DNA of 64,000 nucleotides from Nocardia terpenica (GCF_013186535.1 NZ_JABMCZ010000005.1:992001-1056000), one strand, 5' to 3'; positions 17,259 to 25,780 are shown, counted from the first letter of the stretch. Notes: generated by a model not told the origin, from the sequence alone. Translations and numbers: made by a program.

Positions 17259-18020
17259 TCAATCGCGCGCCGAGGAGGCGGGCAGATGCCCGGCGCGACG
17301 CACGGCCCACACCGTGACCAGCAACGCGACCGCGGTCAGCGGCCAGCCCATGGCGATGCGGGCGATGGCGAGCAGGCCGGTGCTGTCGGATTCGTAGAAG
17401 TGCTGCTGCACCAGGAAGCGGGCGCCGAACACCACCACCCACACCACGGTCGCCAGATCGTAGAGGCGCAGCACGCGGCGATCGGAGCGCCACTCGGTGC
17501 CGTGCCCGTTGAGCACGCCCCAGATCACCCCGGCCAGCGGCCAGCGCACCACCAGCGACGCCAGGAACACGCCCCCGTACAGCAGGCTGGCCCAGATGCC
17601 GAACAGGAAGAAGCCCTTGGCCGCACCCATCCGGTAGGCGATGAGCGCGCACACGCCCACGCCGAGGAAACCGGAGATGGCGGGTTGGATCGGCGATCGG
17701 CGCACCAGGCGCCACACCAGGATCGCGGCGGCCACGGCGAGTGCCGCCCAGATCGCGCCGGTGAGCCCCCACAGCGCGTTGGCGGGCACGAACACCACCA
17801 CCGGCAGGGTGGAGTAGATCAGGCCGCTGATGCCGCCCAGCTGCTCGAGCAGGGTCTGTTCCAGCTCCTCCGCGCGGCCGGGCTCGTCGTCGACCGCGGC
17901 GGCGCGGGCGCGATCGGTGTCGGCGTAATCCTCGGGCGGCACGACCGGTAATACGGCGGTGCGTTCGTCGTCGGCCAGGGTGGCGCGCTCGGCGCCGTCG
18001 TCGTTCCGGGGTATCGGCAT
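17259..18020 (-). CDS. DUF3159 membrane protein
   Basis: A 253-residue protein with a charged N-terminus of about 55 residues and about five to six membrane helices (for example LIYSTLPVVVFVPANALWG and ALAVAAAILVWRLV). Family DUF3159, equivalent to Rv2693c. Function unknown. Its ATG at 18020 lies 3 bp after the stop of the OB-fold gene, forming a two-gene operon. The membrane topology with a small soluble OB partner is conserved in mycolata. Confidence 0.88.
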   Translation of the reverse strand: MPIPRNDDGAERATLADDERTAVLPVVPPEDYADTDRARAAAVDDEPGRAEELEQTLLEQLGGISGLIYSTLPVVVFVPANALWGLTGAIWAALAVAAAILVWRLVRRSPIQPAISGFLGVGVCALIAYRMGAAKGFFLFGIWASLLYGGVFLASLVVRWPLAGVIWGVLNGHGTEWRSDRRVLRLYDLATVVWVVVFGARFLVQQHFYESDSTGLLAIARIAMGWPLTAVALLVTVWAVRRAGHLPASSARD

Positions 18021-18023
18021 GGG

Positions 18024-18434
18024 TCAGGAATTCCCGCGAAGTTCGTAGTAGGGGTTGTACATGACCTTGGCGCCATCGCGTTCCCCGATGCGGCCGCGGA
18101 CCAGGATACGGCGTCCGGGTTCGATTCCCGGGATGCGACGCCGACCGATCCACACCAGCGCGACCGCGTCGGTGCCGTCGAAGAATTCGGCCTCCAGGTT
18201 GGCGGTGGCCGCCGACGGGCAGGCGTCCACGCTGCGCAGCCGGCCCAGCATGGTGACCTCCTCGCCGCGCCGGCATTCGGCGGCCCGGCAGGCCCCGCTG
18301 GCCTCGGAGGTCTCGGCCAGCTCCTCGGCGTCGAGGGTGCCGAGATCGGCGGTCAGGCGGCGGCCCAGGCGGCGGAAATAGCCGCTGTCGGGGCCCGCCT
18401 TGCCCGCGGTCCGGTTCGCGCCCGTGAAAGGCAT
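18024..18434 (-). CDS. OB-fold nucleic-acid-binding protein
   Basis: A 136-residue protein equivalent to Rv2694c. The OB-fold region starts near residue 58 (RRGEEVTMLGRLRSV) and includes VALVWIGRRRIPGIEPGRRILVRGRIG, the strand pattern seen in RecG/RecJ-like OB domains. The first 55 residues are helical and charged. The ATG at 18434 is chosen because the frame upstream is unlike the family. Likely co-transcribed with the DUF3159 gene. The ligand is not known. Confidence 0.85.
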   Translation of the reverse strand: MPFTGANRTAGKAGPDSGYFRRLGRRLTADLGTLDAEELAETSEASGACRAAECRRGEEVTMLGRLRSVDACPSAATANLEAEFFDGTDAVALVWIGRRRIPGIEPGRRILVRGRIGERDGAKVMYNPYYELRGNS

Positions 18435-18690
18435 CTCGCACTCTTCCTGCACTGCGGACGGCGTGCTCGCACGTCGTCTCCGGTTACCAGACTTCTCGAG
18501 GTTCGGCCGGTCGGCCGACTTTGCTCGCCACTGTAGTTGAGATCCTCGCCGGATCTCGAGGCCGACGCCACCGGGAGGCGGGCATCGATTTCCTCTACGC
18601 GCACCCACCGCCGCGGCGATGATCGTACCCATAACGATTACCCATGCCCGCCTCCGCCGAACCACCCCGGGCGCCGCGTAGGCTCGGCGC

Positions 18691-19407
18691 GTGCCCGATC
18701 TTCCCCGCCCGGCGCTCGTGGTCGCCCTGCCCGGCACCGGATCCGACGCCGACTTCGCCCGGCGCGCCTTCGGACCCGCCTGTGCCGCACTGGATCTGCC
18801 GTTCCTGGCGGTCGAACCGGATCCGCGCGCGGTGGTGGCCAGCTGCCGCGCCGCCCTCGACACCGCCGCCCGCTCGGGCGCGGTGCTGGCCGCCGGGATC
18901 TCGCTGGGGGCGGCGATCGCCGTCGAATGGGCCTGCGGGCGTGCCGATTCCGCGTTCGGGGTGATCGCGGCGCTGCCGGGGTGGATCGGCCCCGACGCCG
19001 CCGGGTGCCCGGCAGCCCTCAGCGCCGCCGCGACCGCCGCGCAGCTGCGCGCCGACGGGCTCGACGCGGTGGTGGCGCGCATGCGCGACAGCAGCCCGCC
19101 CTGGCTGGCGGCCGCGCTGACCCAGTCCTGGACCGCGCAGTGGCCGCACCTGCCGCAGGCCCTCGACGAGGCCGCCGCCTACCCCTGGCCCGCCTCGGAA
19201 ACCCTTGCGGCGCTGCCGGTTCCGGCCACGGTCGTGGCCGCCGTCGACGACCCGGTGCACCCGATCGCGGTGGCCGAGCAGTGGGCCGATCTGATCCCGC
19301 GCGCCGACCTGCACCGCATCACCCTGGCCGAGCTCGGCGCGGATCCGGGCGTGCTCGGCGCCCGTGGCCTGGCCCGGCTGACGCACCGCCACGCCGCGCA
19401 CCGCTGA
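18691..19407 (+). CDS. Alpha/beta-hydrolase-like protein
   Basis: A 238-residue protein equivalent to Rv2695. The fold is suggested by strand 1 and oxyanion region (LVVALPGTGSDADFARRAFG) and the nucleophile elbow GISLGAA near residue 71-77, with serine in GxSxG. A late DDPVHP segment fits the acid-loop region of alpha/beta hydrolases, though a clear catalytic histidine near the end is not certain. GTG at 18691. It diverges from the OB-fold gene with a 256-bp gap. Substrate unknown. Confidence 0.8.
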   Translation: MPDLPRPALVVALPGTGSDADFARRAFGPACAALDLPFLAVEPDPRAVVASCRAALDTAARSGAVLAAGISLGAAIAVEWACGRADSAFGVIAALPGWIGPDAAGCPAALSAAATAAQLRADGLDAVVARMRDSSPPWLAAALTQSWTAQWPHLPQALDEAAAYPWPASETLAALPVPATVVAAVDDPVHPIAVAEQWADLIPRADLHRITLAELGADPGVLGARGLARLTHRHAAHR

Positions 19408-19484
19408 CGCCGAAATCGTTGGGGCCGAGTCCATTACCTGTCGGGTAATCGACCCTCGCACCCGACCGGGGCACAGTGGTGATC

Positions 19485-19946
19485 ATGACCACGTCCCGCG
19501 CCAGTGACACCGTGACCATCGACACCGCCGCCGAGACCCGCAGGGTCGTGGCGGAACTGTTGCGCCGCATCGGCGCGGGCGATCCGGACCACATCGCCGA
19601 GCTGTACGCCCCGGTCGGAGACTGGAAGCTGAACTGGCCCGAGGCCGAGCACGGCCGCGCCGAGACTCCGTGGATCCGGCACCGCAGCACCCGGGCCGAC
19701 GCGGCCGACCACTACCGGGAACTGACCCGCCACCACGTGCCGGAGGAGGTGGACACCGTCGTGGAACGCATCCTCGTCGACGGCACGGACGCGGTGGTAC
19801 TCGGCGAGATCCGCCAGACCGCCCGCCCCACCAACCGCCCCTACCGCGCCCGCTTCGCCCTCCACCTCACCATCGAAAACGGCCTGGTCACCCGCCACCA
19901 CGTCTACGAGGACAGCCTCGCGGTCGCCCAGGCATTCGCGGGGTAG
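19485..19946 (+). CDS. SnoaL/NTF2-like fold protein
   Basis: A 153-residue protein with the NTF2-like pattern: helix RRVVAELLRRIGAGDPDHIAELYAPVGDWKLNWP, then strands VDTVVERILVDGTDAVVLGEIRQTAR and YRARFALHLTIENGLVTRHHVYEDSLAVAQAF. This matches ketosteroid-isomerase or SnoaL-like proteins, which form small cyclases, isomerases or binding proteins. The ATG at 19485 is preferred over GTG at 19476. The stop is 3 bp from hairpin copy 4. No partner gene suggests a pathway. Confidence 0.78.
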   Translation: MTTSRASDTVTIDTAAETRRVVAELLRRIGAGDPDHIAELYAPVGDWKLNWPEAEHGRAETPWIRHRSTRADAADHYRELTRHHVPEEVDTVVERILVDGTDAVVLGEIRQTARPTNRPYRARFALHLTIENGLVTRHHVYEDSLAVAQAFAG

Positions 19947-19949
19947 GCC

Positions 19950-19976
19950 GATCCCGGCCAAAAGCATGCCGGGATC
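19950..19976. repeat. CAAAAGC-loop hairpin element, copy 4
   Basis: GATCCCGGC (19950-19958), loop CAAAAGCAT, GCCGGGATC (19968-19976), a perfect 9-bp stem. It begins 3 bp after the SnoaL-like stop codon. The right arm is also the start of the first unit of the tandem array that follows. Confidence 0.88.
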
Positions 19977-20196
19977 ACGAGTACGGCTGACGCCGGGATG
20001 ACGAGGACCGCTGACGCCAGGATCACGAAGACCGCAGACGCCAGGATCACGAAGACCGCAGACGCCAGGATCACGAAGACCGCAGACGCCAGGATCACGA
20101 AGACCGCAGACGCCAGGACGACGAAGACCGCAGACGCCAGGACGACGAAAACGGCAGACGCCAGGACGACGGGGACGGCGGTACACGCCGGATGAC
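19968..20196. repeat. 24-bp tandem repeat array grown from a hairpin arm
   Basis: Nine units of 24 bp starting at 19968, typified by GCCAGGATCACGAAGACCGC plus AGAC. The first two units still read GCCGGGAT, the hairpin arm; later ones drift to GCCAGGAT and GCCAGGAC. Because 24 is a multiple of three, all six frames stay open, giving false proteins such as repeated ITKTADAR. I see no start signal supporting translation. Confidence 0.85.
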
Positions 20197-20209
20197 GTGA
20201 TCGGACCCC

Positions 20210-20301
20210 GTTTGCGGCCGCCCCGTCGTTCGGTGCCCGCTGCGCATGCGACGAAGTCGCGAGCAGCGGGTGCCGAACGACGGGGTCACGAGGCCGCAAA
20301 C
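20210..20301. repeat. 92-bp palindromic element, copy 2
   Basis: Outer arms GTTTGCGGCC (20210-20219) and GGCCGCAAAC (20292-20301) pair perfectly. Inner arms 20221-20243 and 20263-20285 pair over 23 positions with two G-T wobbles and contain CGTCGTTCGG/CCGAACGACG. The central loop again carries GCGCATGCG. The layout matches the element at 3207-3296, including a short bulge on the right side. It lies between a tandem array and the DUF3710 gene end. Confidence 0.85.
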
Positions 20302-20333
20302 CGCGACGCCGGAGGCGGCGCCAATGACACAGC

Positions 20334-21242
20334 TCAGTTGCGGCGTAGTTGTTGCATGGCCGAGCCTTCCGCGCCGCGGCGGGGTTCCTGCTGGTCCGGG
20401 GGGACCACCGGGAACTGGCCGGTGGCGTGGGCCTGGGCCTCGGCGGCCTGGGCCGCGCGGGCCTGCTGCTGGGCCTGGATCTGCTGCTGATGGGCGGCGA
20501 TCAGCTGGTCGGCCAGTTCCTGCGGGAGCACCACCGGCAGCGGCTCGCGGACCGGCAGCGGCTCGTCGCCGCGGCGGACCACCGTCTCGGCCAGGATCGC
20601 CCGGGCCGCGGCGACCAGCGGCTGGCCGTCGTCCGCGGCGCCCGACGGGCCCGCCGCGACCAGCCGGACCATCCAGCGGTAACCGTCCACGCCGATGAAG
20701 CGCAGGTCCGCGCCCTCGGTGACGGCGTGCAGCTCGCGCCCCCAAGGCCCGGTCTGCATCGATACCTGCGCGCCGTCGGTGCGCAGCGAATCGGCCAGAT
20801 CCGCGGCGACGGTGCGCCATTGGCCCGGCGACTTGGGGGCCGCGTAGGCGGCGACGGTCAACCGGCCGTGCGGGGTCGCCAGGTGCACCGCCTGCGGGGT
20901 GCCGTCCGGGGTCATCTCCACTTGCAGCTGGCCGCCGGGCGGGACCGGCAGGATCACCGAACCCAGGTCCAGGCGCTGCTCGGCGACCGCGGCCAGCCGG
21001 TCGGCGACGTCCTCGTAGTCGTAGGGGCCGGTGCGCGGTCCCGAGTCGGCGGCGGGCTCGTCGTCGTATTCGGTTGCCGCGCGGGCGGGTTCGGCGTAGT
21101 CGTCGTACTCGCCGCCGTCCTCGTACTCCTCGTCCGCGTACCGGTCGTCCTCGTACTCGTCGTAGCCGTAATCCTCGGCGTCGTCGTGATACTCCGACCG
21201 CTGTAGGTCTTCCTCCGAGCGCTTCTTCTTCCGTCCGAACAT
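20334..21242 (-). CDS. DUF3710 protein
   Basis: A 302-residue cytoplasmic protein equivalent to Rv2696c. The first 85 residues are a highly acidic, Tyr-rich disordered stretch after a basic start (MFGRKKKRSEED). The conserved DUF3710 domain runs from about residue 75 (RLDLGSVILPVPPGGQLQVEM) to 210, including GPWGRELHAVTEGADLRFIGVDGYRWMVR. A Gln/Ala-rich tail follows (QQQIQAQQQARAAQAAEAQ). I chose the ATG at 21242, which sits seven bases after GGAGG; the ATG at 21248 overlaps the dut stop (ATGA) but is one base from the same GGAGG. Coupled to dut. Confidence 0.88.
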   Translation of the reverse strand: MFGRKKKRSEEDLQRSEYHDDAEDYGYDEYEDDRYADEEYEDGGEYDDYAEPARAATEYDDEPAADSGPRTGPYDYEDVADRLAAVAEQRLDLGSVILPVPPGGQLQVEMTPDGTPQAVHLATPHGRLTVAAYAAPKSPGQWRTVAADLADSLRTDGAQVSMQTGPWGRELHAVTEGADLRFIGVDGYRWMVRLVAAGPSGAADDGQPLVAAARAILAETVVRRGDEPLPVREPLPVVLPQELADQLIAAHQQQIQAQQQARAAQAAEAQAHATGQFPVVPPDQQEPRRGAEGSAMQQLRRN

Positions 21243-21244
21243 CG

Positions 21245-21742
21245 TCATGCCTCCTTGTCGGCCGGGCCCACCCCGCCGACCCCTGTGGCCAGGCTCGCAT
21301 GCCCGCCACTGGATCCGTAACCCCCTGCGCCGCGCGAGGTTTCGTCGAGCCGCTCGACCTCGACGAAGTCGACCAGTTCCACGCGCTGCACCACCAGCTG
21401 CGCGATCCGGTCGCCGCGCCGCAGCTCGATCGCGGTGCGGGGATCGTGGTTGATCAGGCACACCTTGATCTCGCCCCGGTATCCGGCGTCCACCGTGCCA
21501 GGGGTGTTGACGATCGATAGACCGGTCTTGGCGGCCAGGCCCGAGCGGGGATGGATCAGTCCGACGGTGCCGACCGGCAGCGCCACGGCGATACCGGTGC
21601 CGACGAGCACCCGCTCCCCCGGCTCCAGGATGACGTCCTCGGTGGTGCACAGGTCCACTCCCGCGTCGCCTTCGTGGGCGCGCGTCGGGACGGGGATGCC
21701 GGGATCGAGCCGCAGCAGGGAGATAGGTGGAATACCGGTCAC
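21245..21742 (-). CDS. dut: dUTP diphosphatase
   Basis: Hydrolyses dUTP to dUMP, keeping uracil out of DNA and supplying dTMP synthesis; works as a trimer. The 165-residue protein has all five motifs: DAGVDL (26-31), PRSGLAAK (65-72), VNTPGTVDAGYRGEI (78-92), RIAQLVV and the C-terminal glycine-rich GGYGSSGG. GTG start at 21742. Equivalent to Rv2697c. Divergent from the DUF3093 gene with 52 bp between them, and followed by DUF3710 with overlapping stop and start. Confidence 0.95.
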   Translation of the reverse strand: MTGIPPISLLRLDPGIPVPTRAHEGDAGVDLCTTEDVILEPGERVLVGTGIAVALPVGTVGLIHPRSGLAAKTGLSIVNTPGTVDAGYRGEIKVCLINHDPRTAIELRRGDRIAQLVVQRVELVDFVEVERLDETSRGAGGYGSSGGHASLATGVGGVGPADKEA

Positions 21743-21794
21743 GTACAGCGAGCCTACGCGTTCGCGCTCGGCCGCACTGACCTAGTCTGATGTC

Positions 21795-22301
21795 GTGTCC
21801 GACCAGCCGCCGGCAGCTTCCGGCTCCACCCCGACCACACCCGTCTACTCCGAGCGTCAGTGGGCTCCCCTGTGGTGGTGGCCGGCCGGTCTCGGCATCA
21901 TCACGCTGCTCGCGGCGACGCTGCACATGGGCGCGCCGGGGGTGCAGTCGTGGCTGCCGTACGCGGTGCTGCTGCCGATCGCCACGTGGGTCCTGCTGTG
22001 GATGGGCCGCAATCGCGTAGAAGTGGTATCCGATGCCGACGGCACGCTCGAATTGCGCACGGGCAAGGCCCATCTGCCGGTAACGTATGTGGCCCGGGCT
22101 GCGGCGGTGCCGGTGAGTGCGAAGAGTGCGGCGCTCGGTCGCCAACTCGACCCGGCCGCCTACGTCCAGCACCGGCCCTGGATCGGGCCCATGGTGCTGC
22201 TCGTCCTCGACGATCCGGACGACCCGACGCCGTACTGGCTGATCAGCACGCGTCGGCCGGAGAAGGTCCTGGCGGCGCTCGGGGTGCCGAGCGCCCGGTG
22301 A
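21795..22301 (+). CDS. DUF3093 membrane protein
   Basis: A 168-residue protein equivalent to Rv2698. Two membrane helices lie near residues 28-45 (WWWPAGLGIITLLAATLHMG) and 52-70 (LPYAVLLPIATWVLLWMG). The C-terminal cytoplasmic part contains VPVSAKSAALGRQLDPAAYVQHRPWIG and a closing PYWLISTRRPEKVLAAL, the DUF3093 hallmark. GTG start at 21795. Function unknown. Divergent from dut. Confidence 0.87.
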   Translation: MSDQPPAASGSTPTTPVYSERQWAPLWWWPAGLGIITLLAATLHMGAPGVQSWLPYAVLLPIATWVLLWMGRNRVEVVSDADGTLELRTGKAHLPVTYVARAAAVPVSAKSAALGRQLDPAAYVQHRPWIGPMVLLVLDDPDDPTPYWLISTRRPEKVLAALGVPSAR

Positions 22302-22346
22302 ACCGGCCACGCGCGGGCCGCAGGGCGGCCGCGCCGGCCGAAAGAG

Positions 22347-22376
22347 CCTGTCGGGTGCGGGCTGTGCCCCGACAGG
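22347..22376. terminator. Stem-loop after the DUF3093 gene
   Basis: CCTGTCGGG (22347-22355) pairs with CCCGACAGG (22368-22376) round a 12-base loop. It lies 45 bp past the DUF3093 stop, in the gap to the convergent DUF4193 gene. No T-tract is present, as is usual for actinobacterial terminators. Confidence 0.55.
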
Positions 22377-22413
22377 AGCGTCAGCGTGCGTACCGGGACC
22401 CGGGCAGGCCCCG

Positions 22414-22437
22414 GCCGCGCTCGGCGTGCCGAGCGCG
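22414..22437. terminator. GC-rich stem-loop between convergent genes
   Basis: CCGCGCTCGGC and GCCGAGCGCGG are perfect 11-bp reverse complements separated by two bases, so about 10 bp can pair. It lies 35 bp downstream of the DUF4193 stop and 112 bp after DUF3093, in the position of a two-way terminator. Confidence 0.55.
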
Positions 22438-22471
22438 GGCTGACTGAATTACCTGATTACGCTCTCGACGC

Positions 22472-22774
22472 TCAGGCCGCGCAGTCCATGCAGATCAACT
22501 GACCGCCCGCCTCGCTGGCGAGCCGGCTCCGGTGATGCACAAGGAAGCAGCTCGAGCAGGTGAACTCGTCGGCCTGCTTCGGGATCACCCGAACCGACAG
22601 CACCTCCTCGGACAGATCCGCGCCGGGAAGCTCGAACGACTCCGCGGTATCGGATTCGTCGATATCCACGACGGCGGACGCGGCTTCGTTGCGACGAGCC
22701 TTCAACTCCTCGAGCGAGTCCTCCGACACCTCGTCGGATTCGGTGCGCCTCGGTGCGTCATAGTCGGTTGCCAT
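22472..22774 (-). CDS. DUF4193 zinc-ribbon-like protein
   Basis: A 100-residue protein equivalent to Rv2699c. The acidic N-terminal half ends in a C-terminal CSSCFLVHHRSRLA...CMDC pair of Cys-x2-Cys motifs, which should bind zinc. The start MATDYDAPRRTES at 22774 has GAGGGGAAG upstream. DUF4193 proteins are broadly conserved in Actinobacteria and have no assigned role; the small size and zinc knuckles suggest a protein or nucleic-acid partner. Confidence 0.9.
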   Translation of the reverse strand: MATDYDAPRRTESDEVSEDSLEELKARRNEAASAVVDIDESDTAESFELPGADLSEEVLSVRVIPKQADEFTCSSCFLVHHRSRLASEAGGQLICMDCAA

Positions 22775-23223
22775 GTCGTCTTCCCCTCGTCCTTACTCCG
22801 TATATCCCGGACCGGCCCCCTCCGCGTCGATCCCCTACCGGAATCGACTCGACGAGCACCGTCCCGCCGTGGTGTACGTCACGTGTACACCGGTCACCGA
22901 CCGGCCCGGATCTCGGAGATCCGTACCGGATCGCGCTCGGTCAACGCAGGACATGCCCTGGTTGTTCCCGAAATCGCTCCCCTGATTCACATCAGTCGAT
23001 TGGATCGGGCCGCCAGACAATAGCGGACAGCGGAGCAAAAGTCGCAATCAAAACCCACCTCGGCCGAAACTGACTGGCAATCGTCACCACGGCCCATACC
23101 CGACACCGGATTCCGTAGTCGACTGTCCAGCGAATCGTTACCGGAGCGATATCCGGCCCGGATCGCGGGCGCGCGGGGTGTCCACATGCAAGATCACTCC
23201 CGGCCAACTCGTATGGTGTGCAT
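22775..23223. other. 449-bp divergent intergenic region with an operator-like palindrome
   Basis: The region separates the DUF4193 gene from cei. It is less GC-rich than the genes and should hold both promoters. A perfect palindrome, CGGATCTC-G-GAGATCCG, lies at 22907-22923, and an imperfect GTGTAC/GTACAC pair lies at 22872-22889. I found no convincing gene or RNA. The part from 22985 to 23110 is AT-richer. Confidence 0.5.
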
Positions 23224-23901
23224 GTGGTTTCACTGATCACCGAGGGCCGCACCGTCGACGACAAGGGGCGCCCGTTCCTCCGCCGCCGCTACCAGCCCTG
23301 GGTCGCCATGGTCGCGATCCTCGCCCTCATCTGCGCCATCGTGTGGATCAAGGCGATGACCACCGAGGGGCACGGGCATGCGGCGATGGCCTGCAACTCG
23401 CCGACCCCGGCCGCGGACCCGAACGCGCCCAAGCCCGCGCCGCTGGGACAGCGGGTGTCGCCATCGCGGCTGCACGACGTGGAACCGGCGCCGCTGGCGC
23501 AGTCCAAGGTGCGCGTGTACAACGCCTCGGGGCAGCGCGGGCTGGCCGAGCACATCGCCTCGCGGCTGGCCGATTACGGCTTCGCGAGTCCGCCCGCGCC
23601 ACAGTTCGCTAACGATCCGGTATACGTCAACGGCGACCTCCAGTGCACCGGCCAGATCCGGTACGGGGTCAACGGTCGCCCGGCCGCCGCGTCGGTGCAG
23701 CTGATCGCCCCCTGCGCCGAGCTGATCGAGGACCAGCGCGGCGACGACTCGGTCGATCTGGCCCTGGGTGAGCTGTTCAGCAACGACCTGCACCCCGACA
23801 CCAATGCCGAGGAGGTCCTCAAGGCCCTGAAGAACCCCGCGCCGGGCGGCCCGAGCATCGACTCGGGCCTGCTCGACGCGGCGCGCAAGGGTCGCTGCTG
23901 A
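23224..23901 (+). CDS. cei: Cell envelope integrity protein Cei-like
   Basis: A 225-residue protein matching Rv2700 (Cei) along its length. A short cytoplasmic start (ITEGRTVDDKGRPFLRRR) leads to one membrane helix near residues 26-44, then an extracytoplasmic LytR C-terminal-like domain with VRVYNASGQRGLAEHIASRLADYGF. The conserved cysteines lie in ACNSP, LQCTGQIRYG and APCAELIED, with RGDDSVDLALG at the end. The GTG at 23224 aligns with the start of the mycobacterial protein. A degenerate hairpin overlaps its stop. Confidence 0.9.
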   Translation: MVSLITEGRTVDDKGRPFLRRRYQPWVAMVAILALICAIVWIKAMTTEGHGHAAMACNSPTPAADPNAPKPAPLGQRVSPSRLHDVEPAPLAQSKVRVYNASGQRGLAEHIASRLADYGFASPPAPQFANDPVYVNGDLQCTGQIRYGVNGRPAAASVQLIAPCAELIEDQRGDDSVDLALGELFSNDLHPDTNAEEVLKALKNPAPGGPSIDSGLLDAARKGRC

Positions 23902-23963
23902 TTCCGGCCGACAGCCCCCGGAATGACGGGTCAGTTCTCACGCCGGAATGACGGGTCAGTTCT
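23900..23963. repeat. Degenerate hairpin and 24-bp direct repeat
   Basis: ATTCCGG (23901-23907) pairs with CCGGAAT (23918-23924) round CCGACAGCCC, a decayed relative of the CAAAAGC-loop hairpins. The right arm then starts a unit CGGAATGACGGGTCAGTTCT that is repeated once 24 bp later (23920 and 23944). It spans the gap between the convergent cei and suhB genes and touches both stop codons. Confidence 0.7.
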
Positions 23964-24879
23964 GCGGAATCGCCTCCGACACGCCGAGGTGGTCGAACAA
24001 TTCGAGCAGTTCGTCGGCGATGCCGGGGGCGGCGGCCACCGTGAGTTCGCCCGTCTTGCTCACCGAGCCCGCGGGCGGCAGCGACAGGCGGGCACCCGCC
24101 TCGGCGGCGATCAGGGCGCCGGCGGCCCAGTCCCAGGTGTTGAGGCCGTGCTCGTAGTGGGCGTCGACCATCCCGGCGGCCACCATGCACATATCCAGGG
24201 CGGCGGAGCCGACGCGGCGGATGTCGCGCACCCGCGGCAGCAGCTCGGCCACCAACCGGCCCTGCCGCGCCCGCCGGGCGGCGCCGTAGCCGAAGCCGGT
24301 CGCCACCAGCGCCATCGACACCGAGTCGACGGCGGTGCAGCGCAACGGGAGCGCCGTGCCGTCGACGCCGGTGCGGGTGGCGCCCGCCGCCAGCCCGGCG
24401 CTGTAGGTGACCGCGCGGTCGACGTCGACGACCGACCCGGCCAGCGACCGCCCGCCGCGCATGGCGGCCACCGAGACCGCGTAGGCGGGCAGGCCGTACA
24501 TGAAGTTCACGGTGCCGTCGATCGGGTCGACGACCCATACGATCTCCGACTCGCCGCCCAGGCTGCCGCCGCCCTCCTCGCCGAGCACCCGCTCGCCGGG
24601 ACGCAGCTCGGTCAGCAGGGCCCGGATCAGCTGCTCGGTCTCGGTGTCGACGACGGTGACCGGGTCGGTGGGTGAGCTCTTGGCCTGCACGGCATCGTCG
24701 GGGCGGGCATCGGCGGCGTCGAACACCTCGCGTCGGCGGGCACGCACGTGCGCGGCGGCGGTCTCGGCGAGATGAACTGCGATCCGGCGCAATTCGGCGA
24801 TCTCGGACGGGTCGACGGCGGGATCGGCGGGGACGGGGGCGGGTGAGTTCACGGGGTTCGAATCGGGCACGACACCCAT
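23956..24879 (-). CDS. suhB: Inositol monophosphatase family protein
   Basis: Mg2+-dependent phosphatase of 307 residues, probably producing free inositol for phosphatidylinositol, mycothiol and lipoglycans. Metal-site motifs GEEGG (100-104) and DPIDGTVNF (118-126) are intact, as is the late LNTWDWAAGALIAAEAGA motif with the second metal-binding aspartate. Equivalent to Rv2701c. The start at 24879 follows the long variable N-terminus. It diverges from ppgK. Confidence 0.92.
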   Translation of the reverse strand: MGVVPDSNPVNSPAPVPADPAVDPSEIAELRRIAVHLAETAAAHVRARRREVFDAADARPDDAVQAKSSPTDPVTVVDTETEQLIRALLTELRPGERVLGEEGGGSLGGESEIVWVVDPIDGTVNFMYGLPAYAVSVAAMRGGRSLAGSVVDVDRAVTYSAGLAAGATRTGVDGTALPLRCTAVDSVSMALVATGFGYGAARRARQGRLVAELLPRVRDIRRVGSAALDMCMVAAGMVDAHYEHGLNTWDWAAGALIAAEAGARLSLPPAGSVSKTGELTVAAAPGIADELLELFDHLGVSEAIPQN

Positions 24880-25021
24880 CGCAGCACAGATCCGGCGCGG
24901 CGCGCATTAGGCTTGTCGTGCACGACACAGACCCGTCCGTCGAGCAACCCACCACACAGCGGCGTGTATTGTGCCGCGCGCGCGTGTTTTCGACCTGGCA
25001 CCACAGCGAACGAGGAGTCGT

Positions 25022-25780
25022 ATGTCCACTCGGGGGCTAGCTTTCGGTATCGATATCGGGGGGAGCGGCGTCAAGGGCGCGGTGGTCGACCTGGCCACCG
25101 GCGAGCTCGCGCACGACCGCATCAAGATCGCCACTCCGCAGCCTTCGACCCCGAACGCCGTCGCCGAGACGGTCGCCAAGCTGGTGGCGCAGTCGGACTG
25201 GGACGGCCCCGTCGGCATCACCCTGCCCAGCGTGGTGGTCAACGGCATTGCCCGCACCGCCGCCAATATCGACAAGGCGTGGGTCGACACCGACGCGCGG
25301 CAGCTGTTCTCGCTGGCGCTGGACGGCCGCGAGGTGGTGGTGCTCAACGACGCCGACGCCGCCGGCATGGCCGAGGACCGCTACGGCGCGGCCCGCAATA
25401 TCGAGGGCCTGGTCATGCTGCTCACCTTCGGCACCGGGATCGGCTCGGCCCTGCTCTATCACGGCACGCTGGTCCCCAACACGGAATTCGGACATATCGA
25501 GGTCAAGGGCAAGGAGGCCGAGCACCGCGCCGCCTCCTCGGTGAAGGAGCGAAAGGACCTGTCCTACAAGGCGTGGGCGGGCGAGGTGACGAAGGTACTG
25601 ATCACCCTGGAAAATCTGCTGTGGCCGGACGTGATCGTGGCGGGCGGCGGCATCAGCCGCGACGCCGAGCACTGGATTCCCTTGCTCGGCAACCGAACTC
25701 CGGTCGTGGCCGCGCATCTGAAGAACACCGCGGGCATTGTGGGGGCCGCCATGGCCGTCGATGGCGGTATCGCGCCATGA
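25022..25780 (+). CDS. ppgK: Polyphosphate glucokinase
   Basis: Phosphorylates glucose using polyphosphate or ATP. The 252-residue ROK-type protein has the phosphate-binding loop DIGGSGVKG (11-19), the catalytic aspartate in LNDADAAG, and LLTFGTGIGSAL as the second phosphate loop. The PpgK-typical stretch NTEFGHIEVKGKEAEHRAA is present. Equivalent to Rv2702, and as there it lies directly before sigA. ATG at 25022 with GAGGAG upstream. Confidence 0.95.
   Translation: MSTRGLAFGIDIGGSGVKGAVVDLATGELAHDRIKIATPQPSTPNAVAETVAKLVAQSDWDGPVGITLPSVVVNGIARTAANIDKAWVDTDARQLFSLALDGREVVVLNDADAAGMAEDRYGAARNIEGLVMLLTFGTGIGSALLYHGTLVPNTEFGHIEVKGKEAEHRAASSVKERKDLSYKAWAGEVTKVLITLENLLWPDVIVAGGGISRDAEHWIPLLGNRTPVVAAHLKNTAGIVGAAMAVDGGIAP

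Noticed and set aside
19434..20186. Minus-strand 250-residue frame with repeated GVCGLRDP
   Set aside because: Translation of the same 24-bp array, then antisense to the SnoaL-like gene.
19998..20195. Plus-strand 65-residue repeat protein (ITKTADAR units)
   Set aside because: A 24-bp tandem repeat leaves all frames open; no ribosome-binding site and no non-repeat sequence.
19968..20196. CRISPR array
   Set aside because: 24-bp units are contiguous with no unique spacers, and no cas genes are present. The same applies to the arrays at 11.4, 47.7 and 58.5 kb.
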